Shown here piece after piece: positions 7,594-16,358 of a stretch of DNA of 64,000 bases. Under the pieces are notes generated by a model. The model was given only the letters and a program-made list of their open reading frames with translations, was not told where the DNA came from and made no database searches. The translations under genes and the position numbers were made by a program. Source of the stretch: Asticcacaulis sp. (lineage in GTDB: Bacteria > Pseudomonadota > Alphaproteobacteria > Caulobacterales > Caulobacteraceae); NCBI GenBank assembly GCA_024707255.1, contig JANQAC010000001.1:1-64000 (forward strand), read 5' to 3'. Each line of letters starts with the position of its first letter. Position 1 is the first letter of the stretch.

Positions 7594-8677
7594 ATGCGTC
7601 TTGCCCTGCCGCTCCTGCTCGCTTTCCTGATGGCGCCCGCTTTCGCCGGCACGCCGGTGGGCACAGCCCTGCCGCTGCATATTGGTGGGCGTGTGGTGGC
7701 CGTCAGTGCCGATGATCCGGCGCAGGGCTACCGTCATCAATGGCCCGGCACCTATTTCGAGGCGCGCTTCAAGGGGACGGAAGTCCACCTGCGCCTCAAT
7801 GACGAGGTCAACCGCTTCAATGTCTATGTCGATGGCCGGGTCGTCAACACGCCCAGCCGTCCCGGCGAGGGCGATATCCTGCTCGGCCCCTTCCCGCCCG
7901 GCGAACACACCATCCGCGCCGAGAAACTGAGCGAGATCGTTTGACGCCGCGCAATTCACCGGCTTCTTCGTCGCCGATCCGGCCAATGTGCTGCCGGCGC
8001 CCGAAGCCCTGCCGCGCGAGATCGAGTTCATCGGCGATTCCTATACGGTCGGCTATGGCAATACCTCCCCTACCCGCACCTGCCCCGGTGATCAAGTCTG
8101 GGCCACCACCAATACGCAACTGGCCTTCGGCCCGCTGATCGCCAAGCATTTCAGCGCCGATTACCGCATCAACGCCATTTCCGGCCGCGGTGTGGTGCGC
8201 AATTATAATGGCGGCGATGGTCTGCACCTGCCGCAAGCCTATCCCTATACGGTCGCGCCGCAGATGGTCGAAACGGCCGACTGGCGCCCGCAAATCATCG
8301 TCATCGGCCTCGGCACCAACGACTTCTCCACGCCCCTGCATGGCGGTGAGGTCTGGACGACGCGCGACGAACTGCACAGCGATTTTGAACAGACCTATGT
8401 CCAGTTCGTGCAAACCCTGCGCGCGCAGAACCCGCAAGCCTTCTTCATCCTGATGGCTACCGATCAGGCCAATGGCGAGATCCAGTCCGAGGTCAAAAAG
8501 GTACTCACCGCCTTGCGCGCCGCCGGCGAGAGCCGCATCGATTTCTTACCCATGAATAGCCTAGCTTTCAGCGGCTGTGACTGGCACCCTTCCACCGCCG
8601 ATGATGCCCAGGTCGCCAACAGCCTGATTACCTATATCGACGCCCACCCCGATCTCTGGAACCATAACACCGAATGA
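7594..8677 (+). pseudogene. Secreted CE2-like SGNH acetylesterase, copy 3, one frameshift
   Basis: Third paralogue, about 360 residues if read across a frameshift. The first part (7594-7944) holds a signal peptide ending APAFA and the jelly-roll-like domain (HQWPGTYFEARFKGTEV). The second part, open in another frame from about 7937, begins SFDAAQFTGFFVAD and carries the whole SGNH domain: IEFIGDSYTVGYGNTS, GRGVVRNYNGGDG, LGTNDFSTPLHGGEVW and GCDWHPSTADD. Alignment with copies 1, 2 and 4 places the indel at 7936-7940 (GAGATCG: one base too many, or two missing). All catalytic motifs survive. It begins directly at the stop of copy 2 and overlaps the next gene by ATGA. An indel error is as likely as true inactivation. 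Confidence 0.8.
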
Positions 8678-9741
8678 AGCTCTTTCTCTGCGATAATTGC
8701 GGGAACCCGATCTATTTCGAGAACCGGTCCTGCCTGAATTGCGGCTTTCGCTTAGGCTTCGTATGCGAGGAAATCGCCCTTCACGCCATGCAGCCTGATG
8801 CCGCCCGCGCCGATCGCTGGCGCCGCGTCGATCAGCAGCAGTTCGTCTATCGCTTCTGCCCGAACGCCGCCTGGGATATCTGCAACTGGCTGGTGCGCGA
8901 CGACAGTGATGAGGAATTCTGCACCGCCTGCCGTTATAATGGCCTGGTGCCCGACCCGAATACATCGGACGGCCTGCGCCGCTGGCGGGCCATTTCCGAC
9001 GCCCAGCGCCACCTCTTCTATTCCTTCCTGCGCTGGGACTTGCCCCGCCCCGGCCGCAAGGAAGACCCCGAAGGCGGGCTACTGTTTGATCTGAAGGACG
9101 ATGTCATCCTGCCCGATGGCTCCTGCCAGCCGGTGCTGATCGGCCATGACGAGGGCCATATCGTTATCCGCACGGCCGAGGCCGACGACCCGACGCGCGA
9201 ACAGCAGCGCGCCATGATGAACGAGCCCTACCGCACCCTGCTCGGCCATTTCCGCCACGAGACCGGCCATTTCATCTGGAACCGGATGGTGCGCGATGCC
9301 GGCAAGACCGAAAGCTTCCGCGCCCTGTTCGGCGATGAAAACGCCGATTACCAGCAGGCGCTCGACCGCCATTACAGCGAAGGCCCGCCGCCGGGCTGGG
9401 GCAGTACCTATATCAGCCATTACGCTACCACCCACCCGTGGGAGGATTTCGCCGAATGCTTCGCCCATGTGCTGCATATCGTCGATTCGCTGGAGACGGC
9501 GCATATGTTCGGCATTGCGCTTGCGCCCATGTCGCATGACTTCCTGGCCACACATGCGAACTTCGACCCCTATTCGGTGCTCGATTTCGACCGCATCGCC
9601 GAGGTGTGGATCCCGTTGTCGGTGGCGCTGAACAGCATCCACCATTCGATGGGCGAACGCGACCTCTATCCGTTTATCCTGACCCCGGTGATCCAGCAGA
9701 AACTGGCCTATGTCCATGGCCTGCTGACGCGGCAGATATAG
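8674..9741 (+). CDS. Zinc-ribbon / zinc metallopeptidase (Peptidase_Mx type)
   Basis: 355 residues, no signal peptide. The N-terminus is a zinc ribbon: CDNCGNPIYFENRSCLNCG (residues 5-23), with a second cysteine cluster near CPNAAWDICNW and CTACRY. The central part has the metalloprotease motif HETGHFIW (HExxH), with further conserved acidic and His residues downstream (HPWEDFAECFAHVLHIV). This matches the putative zinc-binding metallopeptidase family that pairs a zinc-ribbon with a Peptidase_Mx domain. It overlaps the third CE2 gene by 4 bases and is thus in the same operon, although it appears cytoplasmic; no family role in polysaccharide use is established. Confidence 0.85.
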   Translation: MKLFLCDNCGNPIYFENRSCLNCGFRLGFVCEEIALHAMQPDAARADRWRRVDQQQFVYRFCPNAAWDICNWLVRDDSDEEFCTACRYNGLVPDPNTSDGLRRWRAISDAQRHLFYSFLRWDLPRPGRKEDPEGGLLFDLKDDVILPDGSCQPVLIGHDEGHIVIRTAEADDPTREQQRAMMNEPYRTLLGHFRHETGHFIWNRMVRDAGKTESFRALFGDENADYQQALDRHYSEGPPPGWGSTYISHYATTHPWEDFAECFAHVLHIVDSLETAHMFGIALAPMSHDFLATHANFDPYSVLDFDRIAEVWIPLSVALNSIHHSMGERDLYPFILTPVIQQKLAYVHGLLTRQI

Positions 9742-9763
9742 CTCTTGTCAAAGCGTTCGGGTC

Positions 9764-9780
9764 GAGGGCCTTTGGCCCTC
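9764..9780. repeat. Short perfect hairpin after the metallopeptidase gene
   Basis: GAGGGCC, TTT, GGCCCTC: a 7-base stem with a 3-base loop, 23 bases past the stop. There is no T-tract, so it may be an mRNA 3' stabiliser or a weak terminator. Confidence 0.4.
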
Positions 9781-9860
9781 GTCGCCGAAGGCTCTTGCGA
9801 GGCTTGTCTTTTGCCCACAGCGGGTCTTAGATGACACCAATCTAAGGGGGAACCAATTCC

Positions 9861-11039
9861 ATGTGGAAAACAATAGCGACGGCCATCGTCCTGACTGCAA
9901 GCGCCACGGCAGCGTCAGCCTCAAACACCCCTCACCCACCGGCGAAAGATATTGCCTTGCCGGTGCATGTCGGCGGCCGGGCTTTCAAAATTCCACATGA
10001 ATATTCAAACGGAGCCACCTACAGCTATCAATGGCCTGCCGTCTATTTCGAGTCCCGTTTCACAGGTGATGCGGTCACGGCAAAATTTGCCGATAAAGCT
10101 AATAACTTCAACATCATCGTTGATAACAAGCTACTCATGGTGGTGAACAAGCCGGGCCTGACCAATATCACGCTGGATCGGCTTGGTCCGGGAGAACATA
10201 CCATCCGCGTCGAAAAGCGTTCGGAAACCCAATATGCGGAAGGCTCATTCTTGGGCTTTTACATCGCCAACGATTCCGGCGCAGAAAAGCGAATCCTGAC
10301 TGCCCCCGTCCGCGCCCGCCAGATCGAGTTTATCGGTGATAGCCTGACCGTCGGCTACGGCAACACCTCGGCTTTTTCTCAATGCACACCCGAAGAGATC
10401 TTCGAGACAACCGACAGCCAGCAAGGCTTTGGTCCGCTGACCGCGAAACATTTCAACGCCGACTACGAAATCAACGCCTTTTCCGGCCTTGGCATGGTGC
10501 GCAACTACGATGGCCGCGAACATCCGAAATACCATATGCCGATGCTTTATAAACGCGTCCTCTACGATATTGTTGAGGGAGACCACCCCTTCATGGCATC
10601 TGGCATGTATCTGCCAGGCAATCCCAATACACCGCCATCCGGACCCGACTGGCACCCGCAGGTCATCGTCATCGGCATCGGCGGTAATGACTTCTCCACG
10701 CCCGTCCGCCCCGATGAGCCCTGGGGCAATGAAGCCAATCTCCGTGCCGATTATGTCAAGACCTACACCGCCTTTGTGAAAACCATCCGCGACCGCAATC
10801 CGGACGCCTTTATCCTTCTCGCCACCCCGCCCGATCGTCAGGAAGGCTATACCGGCGGGACGGATGATGTCTTTGCCGCCATCAAGGCCACCGGCGACAC
10901 CAAAATCGATCGCGTTACCCTGCCCGAACTGGACAAGATCGGTTGCAACGGCCACCCCTCCACCCGCGCCGATGCCCGCGTGGCCGATTTCTACATCCAA
11001 TATCTCACCAATCACCCGCAGGTCTGGCAGGGCAAGTAA
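9861..11039 (+). CDS. Secreted CE2-like SGNH acetylesterase, copy 4
   Basis: 392 residues with a signal peptide (about 20 residues, ending ASA), an N-terminal beta domain (YQWPAVYFESRFTGDAV) and the SGNH domain: IEFIGDSLTVGYGNTSAF (nucleophile Ser), FSGLGMVRNYDG, GIGGNDFSTPVRPDEPW and GCNGHPSTRADARV. It is the most divergent of the four. It has an insert after MPMLYKRVLYDIVEG, and the Asp that precedes the catalytic His in the other copies (CDxH) is Asn here (CNGH). CE2 enzymes are known to tolerate loss of the triad Asp, so it may still be active. AAGGGGGAA lies ahead of the ATG. It stands apart from the others, with about 120 bases before it. Confidence 0.8.
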   Translation: MWKTIATAIVLTASATAASASNTPHPPAKDIALPVHVGGRAFKIPHEYSNGATYSYQWPAVYFESRFTGDAVTAKFADKANNFNIIVDNKLLMVVNKPGLTNITLDRLGPGEHTIRVEKRSETQYAEGSFLGFYIANDSGAEKRILTAPVRARQIEFIGDSLTVGYGNTSAFSQCTPEEIFETTDSQQGFGPLTAKHFNADYEINAFSGLGMVRNYDGREHPKYHMPMLYKRVLYDIVEGDHPFMASGMYLPGNPNTPPSGPDWHPQVIVIGIGGNDFSTPVRPDEPWGNEANLRADYVKTYTAFVKTIRDRNPDAFILLATPPDRQEGYTGGTDDVFAAIKATGDTKIDRVTLPELDKIGCNGHPSTRADARVADFYIQYLTNHPQVWQGK

Positions 11040-11040
11040 C

Positions 11041-11128
11041 CCTTCTCCTCCCTTGCGAGCCTCTTGGCGAAGCGGGGGAGGTGTCGAGCAAGCGTAGCCG
11101 ACAGGTGAAGCGTCGAGACGGAGGGGGC
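11041..11128. repeat. Intergenic palindromic repeat, unit 2
   Basis: TTCTCCTCCCTTGCGAG, then GCGAAGCGGGGGAGGTG and GAAGCGTCGAGACGGAGGG. This is the 'CTCCTCCCC...GGGGGAGGTGGCGCGAAGCGACGGAGGGGGC' type also seen at 58261-58309, here with an insert in the middle. Confidence 0.45.
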
Positions 11129-11226
11129 ATTGTGGTCACACTCTGCAACCTTCACCACCCAAACAGGCGACAAACGAAAATACCCATGCTAGGAATGGTT
11201 AACGCGGTTTTCGAGGGGAACATACT

Positions 11227-11847
11227 GTGTCGCGCATTTTCGGGGTAATACTGCTTCTGGTCATCGTGGCCGCAGCCGGCCTGTTCTACACGGCGCCGAT
11301 CATTTCGTTCTATGATGTCCGCAGCGCCTGCAAGAGCCAGGATATCGAGTCCCTCGCCAAGCTGATCGATTTCGATTCCGTCCGCGCCAGCCTGAAAACC
11401 CAGCTCTTGGCCGGCGATGAAGGTATCGCCGCGCCAGCCCCTTCCGCGCTGAATGATCCGGTCGGCGCCACCGGCAATGCCGTCAAGGGCGTGGCCGATT
11501 CCATCGGCAAGGCGTTCAACGACCTGGTCAACCCGAATGCACCGAAAACCCCGCCCAAGCCGGTGATCGACGTCAATTCCTACCTGACGCCCAAGGCGCT
11601 ACTCGGCCTGACCTATGGCGCGGCGAAAGACGCCAACCGCTTCGAACTGTCGCAATATGAAGGCAAGCCGCCTGCGCCCAAGACCGCCTTTTTCAGCCTG
11701 GAACGCGCCCGCCTGACCGTGACCGACGAACTGCGCGGCACCACCACCTTCACCTTCGAGCGCCACGGCCTGACCCACTGGCAACTGGTCCATATCGGCC
11801 TCCCCACCCCGGATATGGAACCCAAGCCCGAAACCCCGGCAGGCTGA
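11227..11847 (+). CDS. DUF2939 domain protein, membrane-anchored
   Basis: 206 residues starting at GTG behind GAGGGGAA. An N-terminal hydrophobic segment (residues 3-22, a signal anchor) is followed by the DUF2939 pattern: the motif FYDVRSACKSQDIESLAKLIDFDSVR, a variable linker rich in Asn and Pro (residues 75-115) and a C-terminal beta-rich part ending in a WQLVHIGLP segment. DUF2939 proteins are widespread in alphaproteobacteria and have no known function. They are predicted to face the periplasm. The next small gene starts 7 bases after the stop and may be co-transcribed. Confidence 0.8.
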   Translation: MSRIFGVILLLVIVAAAGLFYTAPIISFYDVRSACKSQDIESLAKLIDFDSVRASLKTQLLAGDEGIAAPAPSALNDPVGATGNAVKGVADSIGKAFNDLVNPNAPKTPPKPVIDVNSYLTPKALLGLTYGAAKDANRFELSQYEGKPPAPKTAFFSLERARLTVTDELRGTTTFTFERHGLTHWQLVHIGLPTPDMEPKPETPAG

Positions 11848-11854
11848 TATCTCA

Positions 11855-12142
11855 ATGAGAGCTACTCTTAGATTCGTTGCTTTTGCCCTATTGATCGCTC
11901 TCGGATTGTCGTTTTTCAACTACAGTTCCTGGGAAGATAAGGTTCTAAGCCCCGATTTCCGTATTCCGAATATGGCTCTTGGCCGCACAATTGAATACCC
12001 TATAAAAGGCACAGTCGCTTATGTTAGCCACGACCAATTTGACCATATAAATAGGTCAAAACTCTTTATGTTTGGATGCTTTGCGGGAATGGTCCTTTTA
12101 GCAGGTGTTGACTATCTCACACGCAACAAGGCTGCAAAGTGA
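11855..12142 (+). CDS. Small membrane protein, unknown
   Basis: 95 residues with two hydrophobic segments (residues about 4-21 and 69-87) flanking a polar region of about 45 residues that would lie on one side of the membrane. No family recognised. Codon use is more AT-rich than that of the DUF2939 gene just upstream (7 bases away), which hints at a different origin. The ATG at 11855 is the first start after the upstream stop, but no strong ribosome site precedes it. Confidence 0.55.
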   Translation: MRATLRFVAFALLIALGLSFFNYSSWEDKVLSPDFRIPNMALGRTIEYPIKGTVAYVSHDQFDHINRSKLFMFGCFAGMVLLAGVDYLTRNKAAK

Positions 12143-12165
12143 TTTAACGCACATAGTGTTACTCC

Positions 12166-12246
12166 CCTTATACCTCCCCAGTTCACTGGGGAGGGGGACC
12201 GCACGAGCGCGCAGCGTGAGATGTGGTGGTGGGGGTTCTTGCTTTA
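12166..12246. repeat. Intergenic palindromic repeat, unit 3
   Basis: TACCTCCCCAGTTCACTGGGGAGG hairpin followed by GGGACCGCACGAGCGCGCAGC, then GTGGTGGTGGGG and TTCTTGCTT. A single copy of the unit that is present as a head-to-head pair at 45113 and 59727. The rest of 12247-12351 holds no gene I can support. Confidence 0.55.
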
Positions 12247-12351
12247 CTCAAATGAAGTCACGGGCATGAGAGCCAGCAACCGCATCGTTCTGTCCAGCGA
12301 TCACAGCGCCATCAAAGGCATAGCCTGACATATCGCGGCACCTTGGCGGCG

Positions 12352-12642
12352 TTAGTTCGTGTAATGCCGCTCGCCGTTGTCATCCACCCAGTATTTATTG
12401 CCACGGCCATCACTGTAGACTTCACGTTTCTTGCCCTGCTCGACCACATAGCCGATGACAGCGCCGGCGACAGCGCCAACCACCGCGCCCTTTACAGCGT
12501 CATTGCCGGTGGCGGCCCCTACCGCCGCACCGCCCACGCCGCCGATAAGCGCGCCGCTGCCCACACCGTCCGTTGCACACCCGCTCAGCAAAACAGCGGA
12601 GGACAGGCCCAATACAGCGATTTTCGTAAATGCGATTTTCAT
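12352..12642 (-). CDS. Glycine-zipper lipoprotein
   Basis: 96-residue outer-membrane lipoprotein candidate. The signal peptide ends in the lipobox LLSGC (Cys about 22). A glycine-zipper hairpin follows (GSGALIGGVGGAAVGAATG and GAVVGAVAGAVIGYVV, residues about 27-66), as in the Rickettsia 17-kDa antigen / OmpA-like glycine-zipper family. The C-terminal tail (YSDGRGNKYWVDDNGERHY) is a short polar repeat-like segment. Family members insert in or associate with the outer membrane; the role is unclear. The gene lies downstream of the leftward TPR gene with a 158-base gap. Confidence 0.8.
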   Translation of the reverse strand: MKIAFTKIAVLGLSSAVLLSGCATDGVGSGALIGGVGGAAVGAATGNDAVKGAVVGAVAGAVIGYVVEQGKKREVYSDGRGNKYWVDDNGERHYTN

Positions 12643-12800
12643 GGCGTTTCCTTTTCGTCAGAAAGCGAACGGAGCGCACTGAGCGCCCGTTGGTCACATC
12701 GACAGTACTCGACCGGCGCTATTTTTTTGATCGGGGAAAGGCCGCCGGATTGTAAATATGAGGCAATGGCCTGCGGCAGGAAAGCCGCCGGGTTGATATT

Positions 12801-14348
12801 CTAACCAGACATCGCCGCCTGATATTGGTTCAATTTATCCTGCACAAATTTGTAACCAGGCTTAATGGCCAAGGCTTTTTTCATGTCCTCTATGGCATCG
12901 GCCTTATCCCCCTGCTCCCAACGAGCCAGGCCGCGATTGACATAGCCGCCACTTAGCTCTGGTTGCAGTTCTATCGCCTTTGTGGCGTCCAAAATCGCCC
13001 TGGCATAGTCATGCTGCCTGTAATATATGCCAGAGCGGTTGATGTAAGCAACGACGAAGGCGGGGGAAATCTCGATAGCTTTCGAATAATCCGCCAGGGC
13101 CAGGTCATACTTGCCCAAAGCCACATAGGCCCCACCGCGATCATTAAGGATTTCCACGGCGCCGGGTTTCAGCGTCAGCGCTCTTGAATAGTCCGCAATA
13201 GCAAGTTCATCTTTGCCGTTGCCGGAATAGTGGCACCCCCGTGAATAAAGGTATGCGTAATTTTCCGGAGCGAGGTCTATCGCCCTGGAAAAATCCGCCA
13301 GGGCCAGCCCTGGCTGATTTTTTTGGTCATACGCCAATCCCCGCCTGACATAGGGGTCCGCAGATTCCGGCCGCAGTTCTATCACCTTGCTGAACTGTTC
13401 GATCGCCTGATCGTATTGTGCCTTGGCTGCATAGGCCATGCCCAAATTATAATGCGCAGGCGCCCTGTCCGGAGCCAGGCTTATGGACTTGCTGGCATCG
13501 GTAATGGTGAGATCGTATTTGCCCAGGTAAAAATAGGCATTGGCGCGACCGGTGTAACAGGATGCGTCATCAGGTTTCAGAGACAGGCATTGATTGTAAT
13601 CGGCCACAGCCGTCTCGTGTTCGCCCTTCATATCATACGCTATTGCCCGATTGTAATAGGCGGAAGAATAGTCCGGTCTCAGTTTTATCGCCGCCGTGAA
13701 ATCGGCAATTGCCAGATCGTGCGCCCCCTTTTCGTCATAAGCTGCCCCACGACTGTTATAGGCCGTGGCATTGCCGGGATCGAGTTGGATCGCGGCAGTA
13801 TAGTCGGCAAGGGCATGCTCGTAATCGCCCTTTTTCTCGAAGGAAGCACCGCGGTTACTGAAATTCTCAGCACTGACGCCATTCAACGAAATAGCCTGCG
13901 TGTAGTCATTTATGGCGTTGTCAAAATCGCCCTGACCGGCATAGGCGGCGCCACGGTTGCCATAGGCGTCGACGTCCTGCGGATGTAATATGATCACCCG
14001 CGAATAGTCGGCTATGGCCAGATCGAAGGCCTGACGGCCATAATAGAGAATGCCGCGATTGAACAGGGCATCGTCATCATCTGGATCGAGGTCTATGGCC
14101 TTGCTGTAATCAGCGATGGCCTGGTCGACATGCCCTAAATCGTCGTTCGCATAGCCTCTGTAATAATAGGCTTTGGCCAGGGCCACCCGGCTCTGACCGG
14201 CCTGATCGATCAGGCCGGTACAGGCATTGACAGCCAGGGCTGCATCGTCGCCTTGGCACAGGCGCCAGTCGTCCGCCGGATTGGCCATCCCCGTATGCGG
14301 GAAAACCAGAGCCAGCAAGGCCAGAAACCCTATTCCCCTCTTCAACAC
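12801..14348 (-). CDS. Periplasmic TPR-repeat protein
   Basis: 515 residues. A signal peptide (residues 1-22, cleavage after GMA) is followed by a short Cys-containing segment (WRLCQGDD, AVNACTGLID) and then about 13 tandem tetratricopeptide repeats of 34 residues through to the C-terminus. Each repeat shows the canonical pattern, for example AYYYRGYANDDLGHVDQAI followed by ADYSKAIDLDPDD. TPR arrays are protein-interaction scaffolds; no catalytic domain is present. The gene is alone, oppositely oriented to its right neighbour, so no partner can be inferred. Confidence 0.85.
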   Translation of the reverse strand: MLKRGIGFLALLALVFPHTGMANPADDWRLCQGDDAALAVNACTGLIDQAGQSRVALAKAYYYRGYANDDLGHVDQAIADYSKAIDLDPDDDDALFNRGILYYGRQAFDLAIADYSRVIILHPQDVDAYGNRGAAYAGQGDFDNAINDYTQAISLNGVSAENFSNRGASFEKKGDYEHALADYTAAIQLDPGNATAYNSRGAAYDEKGAHDLAIADFTAAIKLRPDYSSAYYNRAIAYDMKGEHETAVADYNQCLSLKPDDASCYTGRANAYFYLGKYDLTITDASKSISLAPDRAPAHYNLGMAYAAKAQYDQAIEQFSKVIELRPESADPYVRRGLAYDQKNQPGLALADFSRAIDLAPENYAYLYSRGCHYSGNGKDELAIADYSRALTLKPGAVEILNDRGGAYVALGKYDLALADYSKAIEISPAFVVAYINRSGIYYRQHDYARAILDATKAIELQPELSGGYVNRGLARWEQGDKADAIEDMKKALAIKPGYKFVQDKLNQYQAAMSG

Positions 14349-14529
14349 AACCTATTCCTTCTATAATTGAAGCAAAATTATACCAGAAGAAGCACTGCCC
14401 ACTAGCCCACATTTTAGACTTGGACGCATTAGCAATTGGAATGACAGAATATCAATTACCTCAATCCTGCACGCTCATCCCTTGCTCAAAATCTATCCCC
14501 GCTCCCTTTTCCCGGTGCATCATATCCGG

Positions 14530-15090
14530 ATGTCTTTGGATGACCACACAGCACAGCAACACCTAAGCCCGGAAGAGCGGCGCGGGCTTTTGCGCGCCTT
14601 TGCTGACCGGATGCTGCTCAAAGTTTCCGCCATGGACGATCCCCAAGACCTGCCGGGCGTCGAGAAGGCCATGCGCGTGGCCGCCGTGATCGAACGTGTC
14701 TACAGCCGTTGCGACCGCGCCGAGCGCCAGATACGTGACAAAACACCCGATCCAAACAAGCTCGAAGCCGAACGCGCCATCCATGAGACCGCCGCCATCA
14801 AGGCCCGCGTTTCGCTCGCCAATACGCTGAAATGGGGCGATGAGCGCCGCCCCGACCTGGGCCAATGGTGGGAAGCCGCCCAAAACATCACAAATCCTGC
14901 GACGCAAGCCCATGCTCCGGCGGCCCAGACCGCAACCGCTTCTGACCCTGAGGTCATCTATACTGACCTGACCGACGACATCGAAGCCGCCCGCGCCGAA
15001 CTGGTCCTGAAAAAACGCGCCGAAGCGTATTCGGCGCAAATCCCCATTCCTCCCGCTGCGTGGGCCGCCGCCTCGATCTGGTTAAAATGA
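14530..15090 (+). CDS. Conserved hypothetical protein
   Basis: About 186 residues from the ATG at 14530 (MSLDDHTAQQHLSPEERR); an in-frame start at 14482 would add 16 residues. Neither start has a strong ribosome site. The protein is largely helical and charged, with a conserved-looking stretch RVAAVIERVYSRCDRAERQ and a C-terminal EAARAELVLKKRAEAY, and has no signal peptide or membrane segment. No domain recognised. It may be nucleic-acid associated given the Arg-rich helices, but that is a guess. Confidence 0.65.
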   Translation: MSLDDHTAQQHLSPEERRGLLRAFADRMLLKVSAMDDPQDLPGVEKAMRVAAVIERVYSRCDRAERQIRDKTPDPNKLEAERAIHETAAIKARVSLANTLKWGDERRPDLGQWWEAAQNITNPATQAHAPAAQTATASDPEVIYTDLTDDIEAARAELVLKKRAEAYSAQIPIPPAAWAAASIWLK

Positions 15091-15100
15091 CACCAACTGC

Positions 15101-15125
15101 CCTCTCCCCTCGCTGAGGGGAGAGG
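15101..15125. repeat. Intergenic palindromic repeat, unit 4 (short form)
   Basis: Perfect 10-base inverted repeat CCTCTCCCCT (15101-15110) and AGGGGAGAGG (15116-15125) around a CGCTG loop, followed by a G run. A minimal member of the intergenic family; it may also act as a terminator-like hairpin for the gene ending at 15090. Confidence 0.5.
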
Positions 15126-15220
15126 GGGGGAGAACAGTTTGACGAATTTCGACAACAAGACATCGTGGCATAACGCCTGACCGCACTTGCCGTGCAGCGG
15201 TTTAAAGCGCATGAAGCCGT

Positions 15221-16144
15221 ATGCTCGATACCCTGATCCGCGTCCTCGTTTTCTTCGCCTTTATCGGCCTCGGCGCCCTGTTGGTGAAGCTGAAACGCCT
15301 GAACGCGCAAGGGCTCGATGGTCTTTCCGCCTATTTCTACTGGCTGGCCTTTCCGTGCTGGCTGGTGGTCAGTTTCGCCAAATTGCCGCCCTTCCATCCG
15401 GCCCTGACCCTGCCGCTTGTGGCCTATATCTCCGCCATGATCGCCACGGCCGTCATGGTCATCGCCACTGCGCGCCTGTTGAAAGCGAAGCCTGACGAGT
15501 CGATCGCCGCGGGTATGGCCGGCTTCATCAACAATTCGGCCTTCTTAGGCATTCCCATCGCCATCAGCCTGTTCGGTCCGGCCGTCTCGCAGACCGGGCC
15601 GCTGGTGGTGGCCGCCGATTTCCTGATCCTGTTCAGCCTCGGTTGCGCCGGCCTCGCCAAGGCATCCGGCCACACGGTGAAGATGGCGCTCATCAATACC
15701 GCCCGCAACCCGACCGTCATCGGCGCGCTGATCGGCGTGCTCTGCATGGTCGCCGGCTTTCATTTCCCGCCCGCCATCGAAAATGCGCTCGATATGCTGG
15801 GCCATTCCGGACCGCCCGTCGCCCTGGTGGCGCTCGGCGGGATGCTGGGCATGATGCCGGCCTCAAACCTGATCCGGCCCGATGCCGCCAGCGCCGCCGC
15901 GATTATCGGCAAAATCCTGCTGGCCCCGGCGCTGGTCGCCCTTGTCCTGACGCTGCTGCATGTCGATCCGCTGACCTTCCGCGTCTTCGTCTTTCTCTCG
16001 GCCACCCCCACCGCGGTCAGCGTCTTCATCCAGTCGAAGATGTATGGCCTGTGGTTCGAAGGGGCCGCGCGTTCGGTGGCGCAATCCACCCTGATCAGCC
16101 TGTTCACGCTGTCGGCGCTGGCCCTGCTCTTGACGGCAAGCTGA
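15221..16144 (+). CDS. AEC-family (auxin efflux carrier-type) transporter
   Basis: 307 residues with about ten hydrophobic segments in two five-helix halves, as in the AEC/BART superfamily. The two discontinuous-helix signatures are visible: GFINNSAFLGIPIA in the first half and a Pro-containing FLSATPTAVSVFIQSKMYG in the second. Proteobacterial members export or import small carboxylates (for example malonate or malate), but the substrate cannot be told here. The ATG at 15221 is the only sensible start. The gene's last bases contain the -35 of the promoter that drives the downstream riboswitch. Confidence 0.85.
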   Translation: MLDTLIRVLVFFAFIGLGALLVKLKRLNAQGLDGLSAYFYWLAFPCWLVVSFAKLPPFHPALTLPLVAYISAMIATAVMVIATARLLKAKPDESIAAGMAGFINNSAFLGIPIAISLFGPAVSQTGPLVVAADFLILFSLGCAGLAKASGHTVKMALINTARNPTVIGALIGVLCMVAGFHFPPAIENALDMLGHSGPPVALVALGGMLGMMPASNLIRPDAASAAAIIGKILLAPALVALVLTLLHVDPLTFRVFVFLSATPTAVSVFIQSKMYGLWFEGAARSVAQSTLISLFTLSALALLLTAS

Positions 16145-16157
16145 AAGGCGCTATAAG
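16130..16157 (+). promoter_or_regulatory. Promoter immediately ahead of the Mn riboswitch
   Basis: TTGACG (16130-16135), 16 bases, TATAAG (16152-16157). Transcription would begin near 16164-16168, exactly at the 5' edge of the aptamer, which strongly supports the assignment. The -35 lies inside the AEC gene. The -10 sits in a small palindrome (AGGCGCT, ATA, AGCGCCT at 16146-16162). Confidence 0.6.
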
Positions 16158-16165
16158 CGCCTCAT

Positions 16166-16345
16166 CCTTCAGGGGAGTAACCGCTTCGCCAATCCAGGCG
16201 AAGGTTATCGTCAACACACTTGCCGGGCATCGGCATGGCGATAGCGGTCCAATCGGACAAGGTGAGACCTGCGGTGTCGTGCGTCGCCTTTGATCGGGCG
16301 CCGCTGCATGGCGCCGTATGTCTTGAACCTTGCGCCCGATCAGAA
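16166..16345 (+). promoter_or_regulatory. yybP-ykoY manganese riboswitch
   Basis: The leader shows the class landmarks in order: AGGGGAGTAAC (16171-16181) at the start of P1, a short hairpin GCTTCGCC...GGCGAAGG, the metal-binding CGTCAACACAC loop (from about 16210), a second arm, and the closing GGTGAGACC (16261-16269). This class senses Mn2+ and often controls manganese exporters, matching the GDT1-type gene that follows. Downstream, GATCGGGCGC (16292-16301) pairs perfectly with GCGCCCGATC (16332-16341), while its inner GGCGCC can also pair with GGCGCC at 16310-16315. These competing helices just before the start codon look like the expression platform, probably acting on translation as no T-tract follows. 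Confidence 0.85.
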
Positions 16346-16358
16346 CTGAAGCCTTTAA

